Below are positions 53,872 through 64,000 of a stretch of DNA of 64,000 nucleotides, piece by piece. Numbering within the stretch: position 1 is the stretch's first letter; the number at the start of each line of letters is the position of its first letter. Source of the stretch: Thalassobium sp. (GTDB lineage: Bacteria > Pseudomonadota > Gammaproteobacteria > Pseudomonadales > Oceanobacteraceae); the NCBI GenBank assembly GCA_002733205.1, contig NVUW01000001.1, positions 372,001 to 436,000 on the forward strand, written 5' to 3'. Position numbers and translations under genes: made by a program. The notes beneath the pieces are model-generated. The model did no database searches. It was given only the letters and a program-made list of their open reading frames with translations, and was not told the DNA's origin.

Positions 53872-53897
53872 AAAAAAACCGGGCACCAGGCCCGGTT
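53872..53897 (-). terminator. Terminator of the hfq-hflX-hflK-hflC operon
   Basis: Minus strand AACCGGGC / GCCCGGTT with 5-base loop, followed by TTTTTTT. It lies 62 bases past the hflC stop. Confidence 0.9.
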
Positions 53898-53959
53898 ACA
53901 GGATTCTACCAAAGCCGCTGCGCCTTGAACATGGTTAAGGCGCGGGCATTGGTTATTGC

Positions 53960-54829
53960 TTACTTGCCTTTTGCGTCCTTCATATAACGGAAGAAGTCGC
54001 TGTCCGGCTCCAGCAGCAACACATCGCCCTGGCTGAAGGTCTGTGTATAGGCCTTCAGGCTACGGGTAAAGGCGTAGAACTCTGGGTCTTTGTTGTAAGC
54101 AGACGCATAAATACGTGCAGCTTCAGCATCACCCTCACCCTTGGTGCGCTCTGCATCACGGTAAGCTTCAGCTTCCAGTACGGTTTTCTGACGATCGGCG
54201 TCGGCCTGAATACCTTCTGACAGCTCTTTACCCTGTGAGCGGTGTTCGCGTGCTTCACGCTCACGTTCCGCCGACATACGGTTATACACCGAGGCACTCA
54301 GGTCATCCGGCAGATCGACGGCTTTCACGCGCATGTCGAGAATCTCAATACCCAGATCATCCTGAGTTTGCGTATTCAGCGCGGCGGTGAGTTTGGTCAT
54401 CAGCTGGTCACGCTCACCGGATACCACTTCATGCAGGGTACGGTTGGCGATTTCATCACGCAGACCTTTGTTCACCAGGTTAGCCAGCAGGTTAGAAGCT
54501 TCCTGGCGGTTACCGGAAGTGGCTTTGTAGTAGGAATTGACATCCTTAATACGCCACTTGGTGAACGAGTCGACGATCACGTATTTCTTACCGGAGGTCA
54601 GAAAATGCGATGGATTGGTATCCAGTGTCAGTACCCGTGCATCAAAACGCTTCACGTTCTGCATAAACGGTACTTTCCAGTGAATACCCGGTTTGATGTC
54701 GTTATCGACCACTTCACCGAACTGCAGTTTGATCGCCCGCTCGGTTTCGTTGATGACGTACAGACCCTGACTGGCTACCAACAGCAGCACACCCAGAACG
54801 ATCAGACTCAATAAAGCTTTCGGAGACAT
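53960..54829 (-). CDS. hflC: FtsH-associated SPFH protein HflC
   Basis: With HflK forms the large periplasmic cage that encloses and modulates the FtsH protease. 289 aa: N-terminal transmembrane helix (about 5-23), SPFH/band-7 domain (GLYVINETERAIKLQFGEVV, GIHWKVPFMQNVKRFDARVL) and a charged coiled coil (ERERREAREHRSQ-like). The hflK stop overlaps its start. Typical length for marine gammaproteobacteria. Confidence 0.96.
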   Translation of the reverse strand: MSPKALLSLIVLGVLLLVASQGLYVINETERAIKLQFGEVVDNDIKPGIHWKVPFMQNVKRFDARVLTLDTNPSHFLTSGKKYVIVDSFTKWRIKDVNSYYKATSGNRQEASNLLANLVNKGLRDEIANRTLHEVVSGERDQLMTKLTAALNTQTQDDLGIEILDMRVKAVDLPDDLSASVYNRMSAEREREAREHRSQGKELSEGIQADADRQKTVLEAEAYRDAERTKGEGDAEAARIYASAYNKDPEFYAFTRSLKAYTQTFSQGDVLLLEPDSDFFRYMKDAKGK

Positions 54830-56010
54830 TAACGACCCTCCCTGCGAGTAGTGTTACCAGTGCTGTTCTGACGGGTGCGGACTTCGTTCAGCACCTGATC
54901 GGTCAAACGGGAAATATCCCCCGTGCTCAGAGAGCCACCTTCGCCTTTCGCGGCCGGCAGATTCTGCATCAGCTTATCCAGCGGCAGGTACATCATGTTG
55001 TTACCGCCTTTAACATCCACCAATACTTTGCTGGTGTTGGTGTACACATCCGACATGGCTTCAATGTACAGACGCTCACGGGTAACCGCCGGCGCTTTTT
55101 TGTATTCGGAATACAGGTTATTGAAACGTGCCGCCTCACCTTCTGCGCGAGCAACGATACGGTCTTTATAAGCGCTGGCTTCTTCCAGTTGACGCTGAGC
55201 GCGACCACGGGCTTCCGGCACAACCGCATTGGCGTAGGCTTCAGCTTCGTTGATAAAGCGCTCTTTATCTTGCTTGGCTTTTTGCACGTCATCGAATGCT
55301 GCCTTCACCTGAGCCGGTGGGCGGGCATCTTTAATGTTGACGTTGGTCAGCACCATACCGGTCTGATAACGGTCGAGGTAATCCTGCAGACGAATCTGTA
55401 CTTTCTCGGCCAGCACTGCCCGGCCAGTCGTCAGAATCGGATCCATGGCCGCCGAACCGACTTCATGGCGCAGGGCACTTTCAGCAGCTGACAGCAAAGT
55501 ACGCTCCGGCAGCTCAACACGCAGGGCGAAAGCAATAGGATCGGCCACCCGGTATTGAGCGTTCAGTTCAACTTCGACGATGTTTTCGTCTTCGGTGAGC
55601 ATACGTTCTTTGATTTCGGCTTCACGCACTTTGGTGGTGTTGACCGGAATCACCTGATCAACCAGCGGCACTTTAAAGTGCAGACCCGGACTTTCCGTTT
55701 TCAGGTATTTACCCAGACGCAGCACAACACCACGTTCCTGCTCGTCGAGGGTATAAAAAGAATTAAAGGCCAGCATCACCACCAGAATAGCCGCCGCAAT
55801 ACCAAAGAAACCGCCGGCACCGCTACCGCTGTTACCGCCGTTATTGTTATTGCCATTTCCCTTACCGAACAGACCGTTAATCTTGTCCATCAGTTGTTTC
55901 AGGGCATCATCCAGATCCGGTGGCTGATTACCGCGATTTTTATTACCGCGGTTGTTGTTACCCCAGGGATCATTGGGATTGCCCTTTCCGCCGGGCTCAT
56001 TCCAGGCCAT
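54829..56010 (-). CDS. hflK: FtsH-associated SPFH protein HflK
   Basis: 393 aa. A Gly/Asn-rich cytoplasmic N-terminus (GKGNPNDPWGNNNRGNKN) is followed by a transmembrane helix (about 75-95), the SPFH domain (YTLDEQERGVVLRLGKYLKT) and coiled coil. RDYLDRYQTGMVLTNVNIKD (here QDYLDRYQ) and PPAQVKAAFDDVQKAKQDKE are HflK-typical. Co-translated with hflC (1-base overlap). Confidence 0.96.
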   Translation of the reverse strand: MAWNEPGGKGNPNDPWGNNNRGNKNRGNQPPDLDDALKQLMDKINGLFGKGNGNNNNGGNSGSGAGGFFGIAAAILVVMLAFNSFYTLDEQERGVVLRLGKYLKTESPGLHFKVPLVDQVIPVNTTKVREAEIKERMLTEDENIVEVELNAQYRVADPIAFALRVELPERTLLSAAESALRHEVGSAAMDPILTTGRAVLAEKVQIRLQDYLDRYQTGMVLTNVNIKDARPPAQVKAAFDDVQKAKQDKERFINEAEAYANAVVPEARGRAQRQLEEASAYKDRIVARAEGEAARFNNLYSEYKKAPAVTRERLYIEAMSDVYTNTSKVLVDVKGGNNMMYLPLDKLMQNLPAAKGEGGSLSTGDISRLTDQVLNEVRTRQNSTGNTTRREGR

Positions 56011-56109
56011 AAGTCACTCCAGTTAGGCAGACAATTTGATGCGCACGTCCGTATGACAACGCATCCTGAAAAATATCGGAACCGGATGCACCGGGCAAAC
56101 TGCAATTAT

Positions 56110-57420
56110 TCAGTGCCAGGCTTCCTGTATCGGTTCAAGAAAACGGCTTTCGGCGACATCAGCACGCGCCAGCGCACGCTTGAAATCCTGACGCTGCATT
56201 CTCAGGGTCAGTACCATATCACCGTTTTCAGCATAGTGTTCTTTCTGTATGGCACCCAAATCGTAAAGAATTGCACGTAACTTGGCTTCCGCCGGGTGCA
56301 GACAGATCTCTTCATTGAAGACTTCGGTGCTCAATAACTCGCCAATGGCCTGATTCAACAAATCCAGTCCAAGGCGCTGTTGTGCCGATACCCAAACCGC
56401 CACAGGTTGTCCCTGATCATCACGATCAATGCGTGCTTCAGCCTGTTCCAGCAGGTCTATTTTGTTATAGACCCGCAGTTGCGGCACAACATCCGCTTCG
56501 ATTTCTTTTAATACCAGTTCAACCTGCTGAATGTTGCCATCACGTTCCTGCGCAGCGCAGTCGATGACATGCACCAGCAGATCGGCTTCGGCCGCTTCCT
56601 GCAAAGTGGCCTGAAACGCCTCAACCAGTTTATGCGGCAAATGACGGATAAAACCAACGGTATCCGCCAACACCACTTCACCAACATTATCCACTGCAAA
56701 ACGGCGCAGAGTCGGATCGAGGGTCGCAAATAACTGATCCGCGGCATACACATCAGCCGTCGTCAGGGTATTAAACAACGTCGATTTACCAGCGTTGGTG
56801 TAACCGACAATGGCCACACTGGGAATGGATGAGCGCTTACGCGCACGGCGGTTCTGATCACGCTGGGCATGAACCTTTTCCAGCCGGGCGTTAATATTTT
56901 TAACCCGTTCGCGCAGCAGACGGCGGTCGGTTTCGAGCTGGGTTTCACCCGGCCCGCGCAGACCAATCCCCCCTTTCTGACGCTCAAGGTGAGTCCAGCC
57001 ACGGATCAGACGGGTCGACTGAAACTGCAGCTGCGCCAATTCAACCTGCAGCTTACCTTCATGGGTACGCGCACGCTGGGCAAAAATATCAAGAATCAGA
57101 CCGGTACGGTCGAGAACACGGCACTGTAAAGCCCGCTCCAGGTTACGTTCCTGGCTGGGGGATAGTGCGTGATTAAAAATAACGAGCTCTGCGCCATGCA
57201 GGCGCAGAACCTGTCCGATTTCCTCAACCTTACCTTTACCGATAAAGGTTTTGGGATCGGGGGTAGAACGTTTGGTGGTCACCAGATCCAACGGATCGGC
57301 ACCTGCCGAAATCACCAGCTCTTTGAACTCATTAAGGTCCTCGCGATTGAGGCCCTCAGGAAAATCAATATGAACCAGTACTGCGGTTTCGCCGCTATTA
57401 TCCGGGCGTTCAAAGAACAA
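56110..57420 (-). CDS. hflX: Ribosome-splitting GTPase HflX
   Basis: 436 aa GTPase that dissociates stalled or heat-damaged ribosomes. N-terminal domain with KRSTPDPKTFIGKGKVEEIG and FNHALSPSQERNLERAL; GTPase motifs: G1 GYTNAGKSTLFN, G2 T in the switch (TLDPTLRRF), G3 DTVGFIRHLP, G4 YNKIDLL. GPGETQLETDRRLLRERV is diagnostic. Seventeen bases after hfq. Confidence 0.97.
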   Translation of the reverse strand: MFFERPDNSGETAVLVHIDFPEGLNREDLNEFKELVISAGADPLDLVTTKRSTPDPKTFIGKGKVEEIGQVLRLHGAELVIFNHALSPSQERNLERALQCRVLDRTGLILDIFAQRARTHEGKLQVELAQLQFQSTRLIRGWTHLERQKGGIGLRGPGETQLETDRRLLRERVKNINARLEKVHAQRDQNRRARKRSSIPSVAIVGYTNAGKSTLFNTLTTADVYAADQLFATLDPTLRRFAVDNVGEVVLADTVGFIRHLPHKLVEAFQATLQEAAEADLLVHVIDCAAQERDGNIQQVELVLKEIEADVVPQLRVYNKIDLLEQAEARIDRDDQGQPVAVWVSAQQRLGLDLLNQAIGELLSTEVFNEEICLHPAEAKLRAILYDLGAIQKEHYAENGDMVLTLRMQRQDFKRALARADVAESRFLEPIQEAWH

Positions 57421-57437
57421 ATCAGCGGCTCCTGCGT

Positions 57438-57692
57438 TTACTCGTCGCTGCTACCATCAACTTCGCCGGTATCTGCAGGCTGCAGACGCACATTGCGGGA
57501 TGGCACAACAGTAGAAATTGCGTGTTTATAAACCATCTGACTAACAGTGTTTTTCAACAAAATAACAAATTGGTCGAATGATTCGATCTGACCTTGCAGC
57601 TTGATGCCGTTTACCAGAAAAATAGACACTGGAATACGTTCTTTGCGCAGCTGATTGAGGTAAGGGTCTTGTAGAGAATGCCCTTTTGACAT
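57438..57692 (-). CDS. hfq: RNA chaperone Hfq
   Basis: 84-residue Sm-like hexamer that pairs small RNAs with targets and, with Crc, binds A-rich CA motifs on its distal face. Sm1: [20 protein letters not shown] then DQFVILLKN; Sm2: [17 protein letters not shown]-terminus [20 protein letters not shown] is canonical. ATG 57692 has AAGGAG at 8 bases; in-frame ATG 57740 is rejected. The CrcZ-type RNAs (38.5-39.4 kb) and the Fur-regulated RNA (27.6 kb) are likely ligands. Confidence 0.98.
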   Translation of the reverse strand: MSKGHSLQDPYLNQLRKERIPVSIFLVNGIKLQGQIESFDQFVILLKNTVSQMVYKHAISTVVPSRNVRLQPADTGEVDGSSDE

Positions 57693-57797
57693 AATGGTCT
57701 CCTTAAATGAAGGTGTGCCGTCCAATGTGGGGACAGCCAAGAAAAGTAATAAGCCCCAGTTCGTCCGGAGCGACGCGAATGCGATAAAGCTGCGAAA

Positions 57798-58757
57798 TCA
57801 GGACGATGCGCTAAATATGGCGTTGGCATGCAGGATTTTCAAGGCGCTTTGCAGAAGATTACGATCCTCTGTTTCCAGCCAGTAAAGATCAGGCCAGCTG
57901 CGCAACCAGGTTACCTGCCGCTTCGCCAACTGGCGCGTGGCTATAATGCCACGCTCAATCATTTCCTCATAATCATATTTGCCGTCCAGATAGTCCCATG
58001 CCTGGCGGTATCCGACGGCGCGCACGGAGGGCATATTAACGTTCAGATCGCCGCGCTCGTGCAGTTGTTTCACTTCATCGATAAATCCCTGCTCAACCAT
58101 CTGGCGAAAACGCAGTGCAATGCGTTCATGCAGCGTGCTGCGCTCACGCGGACAAACCGCCAGGTTAACCACATGATAAGGCAGCGGCTCGCTCTGCTGT
58201 TCGGCCCAGAACTCGGTCAGCGTTTTACCGGACACCTCATACACTTCCAGCGCACGCTGAATGCGTTGTGAGTCCATGGGCTTTAAACGCTCAGCCGACT
58301 GCGGATCAATGGCGGCAAGTTTTTCGTGCATATATGGCCAGCCATATTTTAGCCCTTCAGCCAGCAGCCGCTCGCGCACTGCTTCATCAGCCTGGGGCAA
58401 TTGGGCCGCACCGTCGCGCAGAAATTTAAAATACATCATGGTGCCGCCGGTCAGCAGCGGTACCTTGCCACGGGCGGTAATGTCGGCCATTTCACGCAGT
58501 GCATCTGCGCGAAAATTCGCCGCGGAATAACTCTCTGCCGGGTCAATCAGATCAATTAACCGGTGCGGCGCACGCTTCTGCATTTTAGCGTCGGGTTTGG
58601 CGGTACCGATATCCATCCCCTTGTACACCAGCGCCGAATCGACACTGATAATTTCACACGGATATTTTTCTACCAGTTCGAGTGCCAATGCGGTTTTACC
58701 GGAGGCGGTTGGCCCCATCAGAAAAATGGCCGGTGGTAACGCTTGCACAGTGCTCAT
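57798..58757 (-). CDS. miaA: tRNA dimethylallyltransferase
   Basis: Prenylates N6 of A37 in tRNAs reading UNN codons. 319 aa. P-loop [92 protein letters not shown] and [14 protein letters not shown]. Start overlaps the mutL stop by one base. hfq lies about 105 bases downstream with possible own promoter inside the gap. Confidence 0.97.
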   Translation of the reverse strand: MSTVQALPPAIFLMGPTASGKTALALELVEKYPCEIISVDSALVYKGMDIGTAKPDAKMQKRAPHRLIDLIDPAESYSAANFRADALREMADITARGKVPLLTGGTMMYFKFLRDGAAQLPQADEAVRERLLAEGLKYGWPYMHEKLAAIDPQSAERLKPMDSQRIQRALEVYEVSGKTLTEFWAEQQSEPLPYHVVNLAVCPRERSTLHERIALRFRQMVEQGFIDEVKQLHERGDLNVNMPSVRAVGYRQAWDYLDGKYDYEEMIERGIIATRQLAKRQVTWLRSWPDLYWLETEDRNLLQSALKILHANAIFSASS

Positions 58758-60640
58758 CAGCGGCCCCGTAAAAACAGTTTATCCAGCTCACCCATGGTGA
58801 GCTGAGTCCAGGTCGGACGGCCATGATTGCACTGGCCGCTGCGCTCGGTGGCTTCCATATCGCGCAGTAAGGCGTTCATTTCCGGAATACTGAGTTTGCG
58901 GTTTGCACGTACCGAGCCATGGCAGGCCATGGTGCCGAGTAATTCGTTACGATGCGCAAGAATACGATCGGAGGTGCCATGTTCGAGCAAATCGCCCAGC
59001 ATGTCGGTTACCAGCCGCGGCACTTCCGCCTGCTGCAGCAGCACCGGAATCTGGCGTACAACCACGCTTTCCGGTGCCACCCGTGCAAGCTCAACGCCGA
59101 GCAAGCGGAATTCATCGGCAAACTGCTCGGCGGCATCCGCTTCGCGCTCACTCACGGCCAGCGTTACCGGGACCAGCAATGGCTGGCTCTGTACGCCCTG
59201 CTGATCGACGGCGATTTTTAAGCGTTCGTAAGTAATGCGTTCGTGGGCGGCGTGCATATCGACCACCACCATACCCTGTGCATTCTGCGCCAGAATATAA
59301 ATGCCATGCAGCTGCGCAATGGCATAACCCAGCGGGGGCATATCGGCGCTGGGCGCTTGTGGTAACGGCTGTGGCTGACCCTGCCGTGTTTCCTGTCCCC
59401 AGGGCGCATCGTCGAGCGGCTGACTGAGTGCGCGCAAACCTTCCAGCTGCGCACTGACAGCCCCCTGTTGCGGCGCAGCACTATACGCTGGCAGATAACC
59501 ACCGGCATTTTCCCGCACGCTCTGCGCCTGCCAGTCGAGGCGCGCCTGCTCCTGAAATTCACCGGCCTGCACACCGCTGAGCGGCGCCGTCTGAGGCACC
59601 AGCGTAGCCGGTGTACTGCCCGCCAGACGATCATCCGGACGCACATCACCCAACGCTTTATGCAGCGTACGGAACAGGAAATCATGCACCAGCCGGCCAT
59701 CGCGGAAGCGCACTTCATGCTTGGTCGGATGCACGTTTACATCCACCAGTTTCGGGTCCAGCCAGAGGTACAACACAAAAGCCGGATGACGGCCGTGATA
59801 CAGCACATCGCGGTAGGCTTGTTTAATCGCATGCACTACTAATTTATCGCGAACCACACGGCCATTAACAAAGAAATACTGCATATCCGCCTGCGAGCGC
59901 GAGAAGGTCGGCAAGCCGACCCAGCCCTGCAGTTGCAGACCCACGGCTTCGGCATCGATGTGCACGGCGCTGTCGATAAAGTCTTTATTCAACAGACTGG
60001 CGACGCGTTTTTCACGGTCGATGGTGCGCTCGGCACTGCGCAGCTGGTGAATAACCCGGCCATTATGGCGCAGCGAAAATGCCACATCGTAACGGCTTAA
60101 CGCCAGACGCTTAACGGTTTCTTCCAGATGGGAAAATTCGGTTTTTTCGGTGCGCAAAAATTTACGCCGCGCCGGGGTATTAAAAAATAAATCACGTACT
60201 TCCAGCGTGGTGCCTACCGGATGAGCCGCCGGAGTAACGCTGGCTGCCATGTCACGGCCTTCGGCATGCACGCTCCAGGCTTCTTCCGCATTTTGCGCTC
60301 TTGAAGTCAGGGTTAAACGGGTCACCGAGCTGATACTGGCCAGCGCTTCCCCACGAAAGCCAAGACTGGCGACCGCTTCAAGATCATCCAGTGTAATGAT
60401 TTTACTGGTGGCGTGGCGGCTGAGTGCCAGCGGCAGATCGTCGTGTTCAATGCCATGCCCGTCATCGCGGATACGCAGCAGTTTAACGCCACCCTGCTCG
60501 GCATCAATTTCAATGCGGGTTGCTCCGGCATCCAGAGCATTTTCCACCAATTCTTTAACAATGTTGGCAGGGCGTTCGACTACCTCACCGGCGGCGATCT
60601 GGTTCGCCAGTCGCGGTGACAGCAGATGAATTCGACTCAT
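58757..60640 (-). CDS. mutL: DNA mismatch repair protein MutL (endonuclease type)
   Basis: 627 aa from ATG 60640 ([20 protein letters not shown]); the frame is open to 60706. GHKL ATPase N-terminus: [31 protein letters not shown] and [13 protein letters not shown]. The C-terminal dimerisation domain has [17 protein letters not shown], matching D-Q-H-A-x2-E-x4-E (Met for Gln), plus [12 protein letters not shown] and QCNHGRPTW, the other metal-site motifs of nicking MutL. So repair without MutH is expected. Confidence 0.97.
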   Translation of the reverse strand: MSRIHLLSPRLANQIAAGEVVERPANIVKELVENALDAGATRIEIDAEQGGVKLLRIRDDGHGIEHDDLPLALSRHATSKIITLDDLEAVASLGFRGEALASISSVTRLTLTSRAQNAEEAWSVHAEGRDMAASVTPAAHPVGTTLEVRDLFFNTPARRKFLRTEKTEFSHLEETVKRLALSRYDVAFSLRHNGRVIHQLRSAERTIDREKRVASLLNKDFIDSAVHIDAEAVGLQLQGWVGLPTFSRSQADMQYFFVNGRVVRDKLVVHAIKQAYRDVLYHGRHPAFVLYLWLDPKLVDVNVHPTKHEVRFRDGRLVHDFLFRTLHKALGDVRPDDRLAGSTPATLVPQTAPLSGVQAGEFQEQARLDWQAQSVRENAGGYLPAYSAAPQQGAVSAQLEGLRALSQPLDDAPWGQETRQGQPQPLPQAPSADMPPLGYAIAQLHGIYILAQNAQGMVVVDMHAAHERITYERLKIAVDQQGVQSQPLLVPVTLAVSEREADAAEQFADEFRLLGVELARVAPESVVVRQIPVLLQQAEVPRLVTDMLGDLLEHGTSDRILAHRNELLGTMACHGSVRANRKLSIPEMNALLRDMEATERSGQCNHGRPTWTQLTMGELDKLFLRGR

Positions 60641-60659
60641 AAACAATACAGCCCGGAAA

Positions 60660-61979
60660 TTAGGTGTTAGGAATTCTGATGCGCTGACCAATACGCAACT
60701 GGTCATTTTTCAGTTCATTGACGCGGCGCAGTTCGTTAATAGCAACGCCATTTTTAAGCGCAATATCCGACAGGGTATCACCACTGCGGATCACATAAGT
60801 ATTGAATACCGGCGCACTGCCTTTTTGTGCGGCCAGTAAAGTACCGCGCGGCGGATGCTCGCGGAAGTATTCGGTAATACCGGCAAAAATAGCGCGCGCC
60901 ATTTTTTTCTGGTAACTGCTGGTTGCCAGCTTACGGGCCTCATCCGGATTGGAAATAAAACCGGTTTCCACCAGCAGCGCGGGCATGTCGGGCGCTTTTA
61001 AAACAACAAACGCCGCTTCTTCCACATGGTTTTTATGCAGCCGGGAAACGTTGCCAATATTGTCGAGAATGTGGCTACCCAGTTTAACGCTGGAATTGCG
61101 TTTGGCGGTCATGGATAAATCCAGCAGCGTCATCGCCAGGTGGTCTTCTTTATCTTCCAGACTGACGCCACCAATCAGATCCGATTCGTTTTCTTTATCA
61201 GCCAGCCAGCGCGCAGCCTCCGAGGTTGCGCCGCGTTCCGATAACACAAAAACCGAACTGCCATGCGCACTCGGATGTTTAAACGCATCGGCATGAATGG
61301 AAACAAAAAAGTCGGCATTGGCTTTACGCGCTTTTTCTGTACGTTCACGCAGGCCAATGTAGTAATCGCCGGTTCGTACCATAAACGGGTGAAACCCATG
61401 TTCAGCAACTAACAAACGCTGTAGTTCTTTTGAAATGGCCAGCACGACATTTTTCTCCCGCGTACGGCCATGACCAATCGCACCGGGATCTTCACCACCG
61501 TGACCGGCATCAATGGCAATAATAATGTCGCGTTTATTGTCGGTATAAATATCGGCTTTTTTGATCGGGGAAATAACCTGAGAGCCAATTTCGCGCTCCA
61601 GATCAACCACCAGTCGATGACTGGCGTAAACATTATTCGGCGGCAGAGGAAAACTTTTCGGATTCAGCGGTTCAGCCACATCAAGCACGATACGGACATC
61701 GTTGCCGTTACGCTTACCACTGCGGATTGCCCGGATGGCGGTTGATTGCAGATCCACCTTCGACAGATCATTGAGCACTTTCGAGTCAGACAGATCAATG
61801 ACGACCCGATCAGGATTACTGAGGGTAAAAATTTTATGCTCCGCCGGACTGGATAAATCAAACACCAACCGGGTTTTGTCCGGTGACTGCCAGACCCGCA
61901 CATCTTTAACATCGGCATGCAGCGCTGAACTGAGCAACAGCAATGGCAATATCAGCCGCGCCAGAAAAGTAAACCTCAT
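60660..61979 (-). CDS. N-acetylmuramoyl-L-alanine amidase, AmiB/AmiC-like with LysM
   Basis: 439 aa. Signal peptide (about 1-22), AMIN domain (about 25-130), Amidase_3 zinc domain (about 155-375: [53 protein letters not shown] with catalytic Glu) and one C-terminal LysM ([20 protein letters not shown]). It splits septal peptidoglycan during division under control of EnvC or NlpD; an EnvC homologue is encoded at 5181. Overlap of 4 bases with tsaE. Confidence 0.95.
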   Translation of the reverse strand: MRFTFLARLILPLLLLSSALHADVKDVRVWQSPDKTRLVFDLSSPAEHKIFTLSNPDRVVIDLSDSKVLNDLSKVDLQSTAIRAIRSGKRNGNDVRIVLDVAEPLNPKSFPLPPNNVYASHRLVVDLEREIGSQVISPIKKADIYTDNKRDIIIAIDAGHGGEDPGAIGHGRTREKNVVLAISKELQRLLVAEHGFHPFMVRTGDYYIGLRERTEKARKANADFFVSIHADAFKHPSAHGSSVFVLSERGATSEAARWLADKENESDLIGGVSLEDKEDHLAMTLLDLSMTAKRNSSVKLGSHILDNIGNVSRLHKNHVEEAAFVVLKAPDMPALLVETGFISNPDEARKLATSSYQKKMARAIFAGITEYFREHPPRGTLLAAQKGSAPVFNTYVIRSGDTLSDIALKNGVAINELRRVNELKNDQLRIGQRIRIPNT

Positions 61980-62452
61980 GCCTGGGCAAACTCCTGTGCT
62001 ACCTGGTTCAGCGCCTGTTGCCAGCGAGTTCCCCGTTCTGTGCCTGCCGTCCAGCTTAATTCACGGCTGTCGCCCAGGTCGTCAATATGCAGCACCAGAT
62101 CGGCTGCGGGCAGAATGCCGCGGCCTTTTTCGGCCCATTCAATTAAGCACAGAGCCTGATTATCGAGGTAATCGCGTATGCCCATAAATTCCAGCTCTTC
62201 TGCATCCCCCAGACGATATAAATCGAAGTGGCACACATGGCAGGCCGCCAGCGGGTAATCCTCAACCAGCGTGTACGTCGGACTTTTAACCGCGCCCTGA
62301 TGACCCAGAGCCTGAATCAGGCCACGGCTGAAAGTGGTCTTACCCGCCCCCAGCGTGCCTTCCAGAAACAGCAGGCCACCTTCGCTGAATACCGGCGCGC
62401 AGGCCGCCGCAAAGGCCGTCATAGCGGATTCCCCGCGCAGGTGAATGGACAT
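61976..62452 (-). CDS. tsaE: tRNA threonylcarbamoyladenosine biosynthesis protein TsaE
   Basis: ATPase of the TsaB-TsaD-TsaE complex making t6A37. 158 aa. Walker [53 protein letters not shown] and [19 protein letters not shown]. Start codon overlaps the nnr stop and its stop overlaps the amidase start. Confidence 0.96.
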   Translation of the reverse strand: MSIHLRGESAMTAFAAACAPVFSEGGLLFLEGTLGAGKTTFSRGLIQALGHQGAVKSPTYTLVEDYPLAACHVCHFDLYRLGDAEELEFMGIRDYLDNQALCLIEWAEKGRGILPAADLVLHIDDLGDSRELSWTAGTERGTRWQQALNQVAQEFAQA

Positions 62453-63972
62453 CAGTTAATCAGCTCCCGCAACATCATCATTAAATCACTGGCCAGTAAA
62501 CCACGCTGACCGTAACGTGCCGCCACCATATCAGCCGCAGCACTGTGCAAACAAACGCCATAACGTGCCGCCGCCCAGGGATTCATGCCCTGCGCCAGCA
62601 ACGCTGCAATCACGCCACTGAGCACATCGCCCATGCCGCCGCTGCTCATCCCCGGATTGCCGTCGGTGCACAGCGCCAGCCGGCCATCGGGGGCGGCAAT
62701 CAATGATCCCTGCCCTTTCAGCACCACCACCGCCTGATATTCCTGCGCCAGTTTACGGGCAGCCGCAAAACGGTCGGCCTGCACTTCAGCAATGCTGCAA
62801 CCCAGCAGCCTCGCGGCTTCACCGGGGTGCGGTGTCAGTACGCAATCGCGTCCGGCAAAATCACAGCGCCAGCCCGGCGAAGCAAGAATATTCAGGGCAT
62901 CGGCATCCAGCAGCAGTGGTCGTTCATCACCTAAAACCTGCTGCAACAACAGCTCTGACCAGCTGCTCTGGCCCAACCCCGGACCAACCGCCAGCACCGC
63001 CGCACGGCGTAGCAGGGGTTGCAGTTCCAGACCGGATTCAACGGCCCGCACCATCACTTCCGGACGGCGCATCAACAGGGGGGCGACATGCTCGGTACGC
63101 GTTGCTGCACTGACCAGGCCCGCGCCACAGCGGGCCGCCGCTTCCGCAGCCATCGCCACCGCACCGCCCATCCCCTGATCGCCGCCAATCACCAACACAT
63201 GGCCAAACTCACCTTTGTGCGCGTTACCCAGACGAGTGGGTAAACGCTGTCCCAGACGATCGAGACGATCCCAACTGATGCGTTCAGCATCCGCTGGCAA
63301 CTGGTGGTAAAGCAGCGGATCAACCGCCAGCGAAGCAAACGCAATCGCGCCACACACATCCGGCCCGGCCGCGGTCAGCATGCCGCGCTTCATACCGATA
63401 AAAGTTACCGTCAGGCTGGCTTCCACCGCATTACCCATAATGCGGCCAGTATCGGCATTCAGGCCGGAAGGCAAATCCAGCGCCAGCACATCCGCCCAAT
63501 GCTGATTAATAGCGTCAATAGCAACGGCATAATCGCCGCTGACCCTGGCATTTAACCCGGTGCCCAGCAGCCCATCAACAATGACCCGTCCGTCGTAATC
63601 CAGTTCCCCACTGAACACCTGCGGCTGTACACCGGCATCAATCGCCATCGTCCTCGCCTGCTGCGCACTGTCTGACTGCTGCTGCAGATCGCCCAGCGTA
63701 TAGAAAGACACATCCATCCCGTGGTAGCAGGCCAGCGCCGCCAGCACCCAGGCATCACCACCGTTATTACCGGGGCCGGCGAAAACGCAGATGTGCTGCT
63801 CATCGGGCCAGCGTTCCAGCAAGCAGGCAAAAGCCGCTTCCCCCGCACGGGACATCAACTCAAAGCCGCTGATGTTTTCCTGTTCTGTCGCCAGCCGGTC
63901 AAGCTCGCGCACCTGTTCGGCACGGTAGAGTTCACCCGGCAGATGATCCCTGGCGGTGTAAGGTCGATTCAT
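62452..63972 (-). CDS. nnr: Bifunctional NAD(P)H-hydrate epimerase / ADP-dependent dehydratase
   Basis: Repairs hydrated NAD(P)H. 506 aa: N-terminal YjeF_N epimerase domain (about 15-215; [45 protein letters not shown]) and C-terminal dehydratase domain (about 230-500; [64 protein letters not shown]). First gene of the tsaE-amidase-mutL-miaA-hfq series on this strand. ATG 63972 has AAAGG directly upstream. Often called nnrD/nnrE or yjeF. Confidence 0.96.
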   Translation of the reverse strand: MNRPYTARDHLPGELYRAEQVRELDRLATEQENISGFELMSRAGEAAFACLLERWPDEQHICVFAGPGNNGGDAWVLAALACYHGMDVSFYTLGDLQQQSDSAQQARTMAIDAGVQPQVFSGELDYDGRVIVDGLLGTGLNARVSGDYAVAIDAINQHWADVLALDLPSGLNADTGRIMGNAVEASLTVTFIGMKRGMLTAAGPDVCGAIAFASLAVDPLLYHQLPADAERISWDRLDRLGQRLPTRLGNAHKGEFGHVLVIGGDQGMGGAVAMAAEAAARCGAGLVSAATRTEHVAPLLMRRPEVMVRAVESGLELQPLLRRAAVLAVGPGLGQSSWSELLLQQVLGDERPLLLDADALNILASPGWRCDFAGRDCVLTPHPGEAARLLGCSIAEVQADRFAAARKLAQEYQAVVVLKGQGSLIAAPDGRLALCTDGNPGMSSGGMGDVLSGVIAALLAQGMNPWAAARYGVCLHSAAADMVAARYGQRGLLASDLMMMLRELIN

Positions 63973-64000
63973 CCTTTGGCTGCCTAATATGTTAAATTGC

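Overview
The window reads as a chromosomal segment of a marine-type gammaproteobacterium. Gene content and order point to the Oceanospirillales/Pseudomonadales side (Oceanospirillaceae-like, for example near Thalassolituus or Oceanobacter). The main pointers are gluQRS-cbrX-cbrA-cbrB followed by CrcZ-type RNAs and pcnB-folK-panBC, the hflC-hflK-hflX-hfq-miaA-mutL-amidase-tsaE-nnr block, and a MutL with an endonuclease motif. The genus is inference from protein character; no database search was possible. Coding density is high, there is no IS element, prophage, CRISPR array, rRNA or tRNA, and base composition looks even.

Layout. 1-8.6 kb: a partial MSHA-pilus gene (mshI-like) at the left edge, trmL, a PQQ-type sugar dehydrogenase, secB and a rhodanese, then the envelope run gpmI-envC-ctpA-yibQ. 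8.9-10.6 kb: a small cytochrome c coupled to a Tat-exported FAD lipoprotein. 10.8-13.3 kb: a solute-binding protein, tapT and a HAD phosphatase. 13.4-21.4 kb: an iron-linked periplasmic locus with a di-haem peroxidase-like lipoprotein divergent from imelysin, di-haem oxidoreductase, DUF1513, second imelysin and porin genes, with a Fur-box-like palindrome between the divergent starts. 21.6-27.5 kb: a DUF389 membrane protein, CorA, DNA polymerase II, a pentapeptide-repeat protein and a cyclic-nucleotide-binding-domain protein. 27.56-27.74 kb: an apparently undescribed Fur-controlled small RNA gene with a near-consensus promoter, two overlapping Fur boxes and its own terminator. 27.8-32.1 kb: an iron/haem ABC transporter (ATPase and permease only), a Rieske protein, sfsA and an aminotransferase. 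32.3-41.5 kb: dksA-gluQRS-cbrX-cbrA-cbrB, a 1.2-kb non-coding stretch, then pcnB-folK. 41.5-50.4 kb: panBC, panD, pgi, a chemoreceptor and the methionine-salvage set mtnA-B-D-C. 50.4-64 kb (minus strand): a thioesterase, DUF2065-hisZ-purA, and the hfq/mutL superoperon.

Most notable. The cbrB-pcnB gap holds not one but two consecutive sigma-54 units, each with GTAAC/GTTAC enhancer motifs, an IHF-consensus site, a -24/-12 promoter, A-rich CA (AAnAAnAA) clusters and a terminator. That is a tandem pair of CrcZ-type Hfq/Crc-sequestering RNAs, with several CA clusters sitting in the loops of clamp hairpins. With the Fur-regulated small RNA and hfq itself, the window carries carbon-catabolite and iron-starvation riboregulation within 30 kb of the RNA chaperone gene that should serve both.
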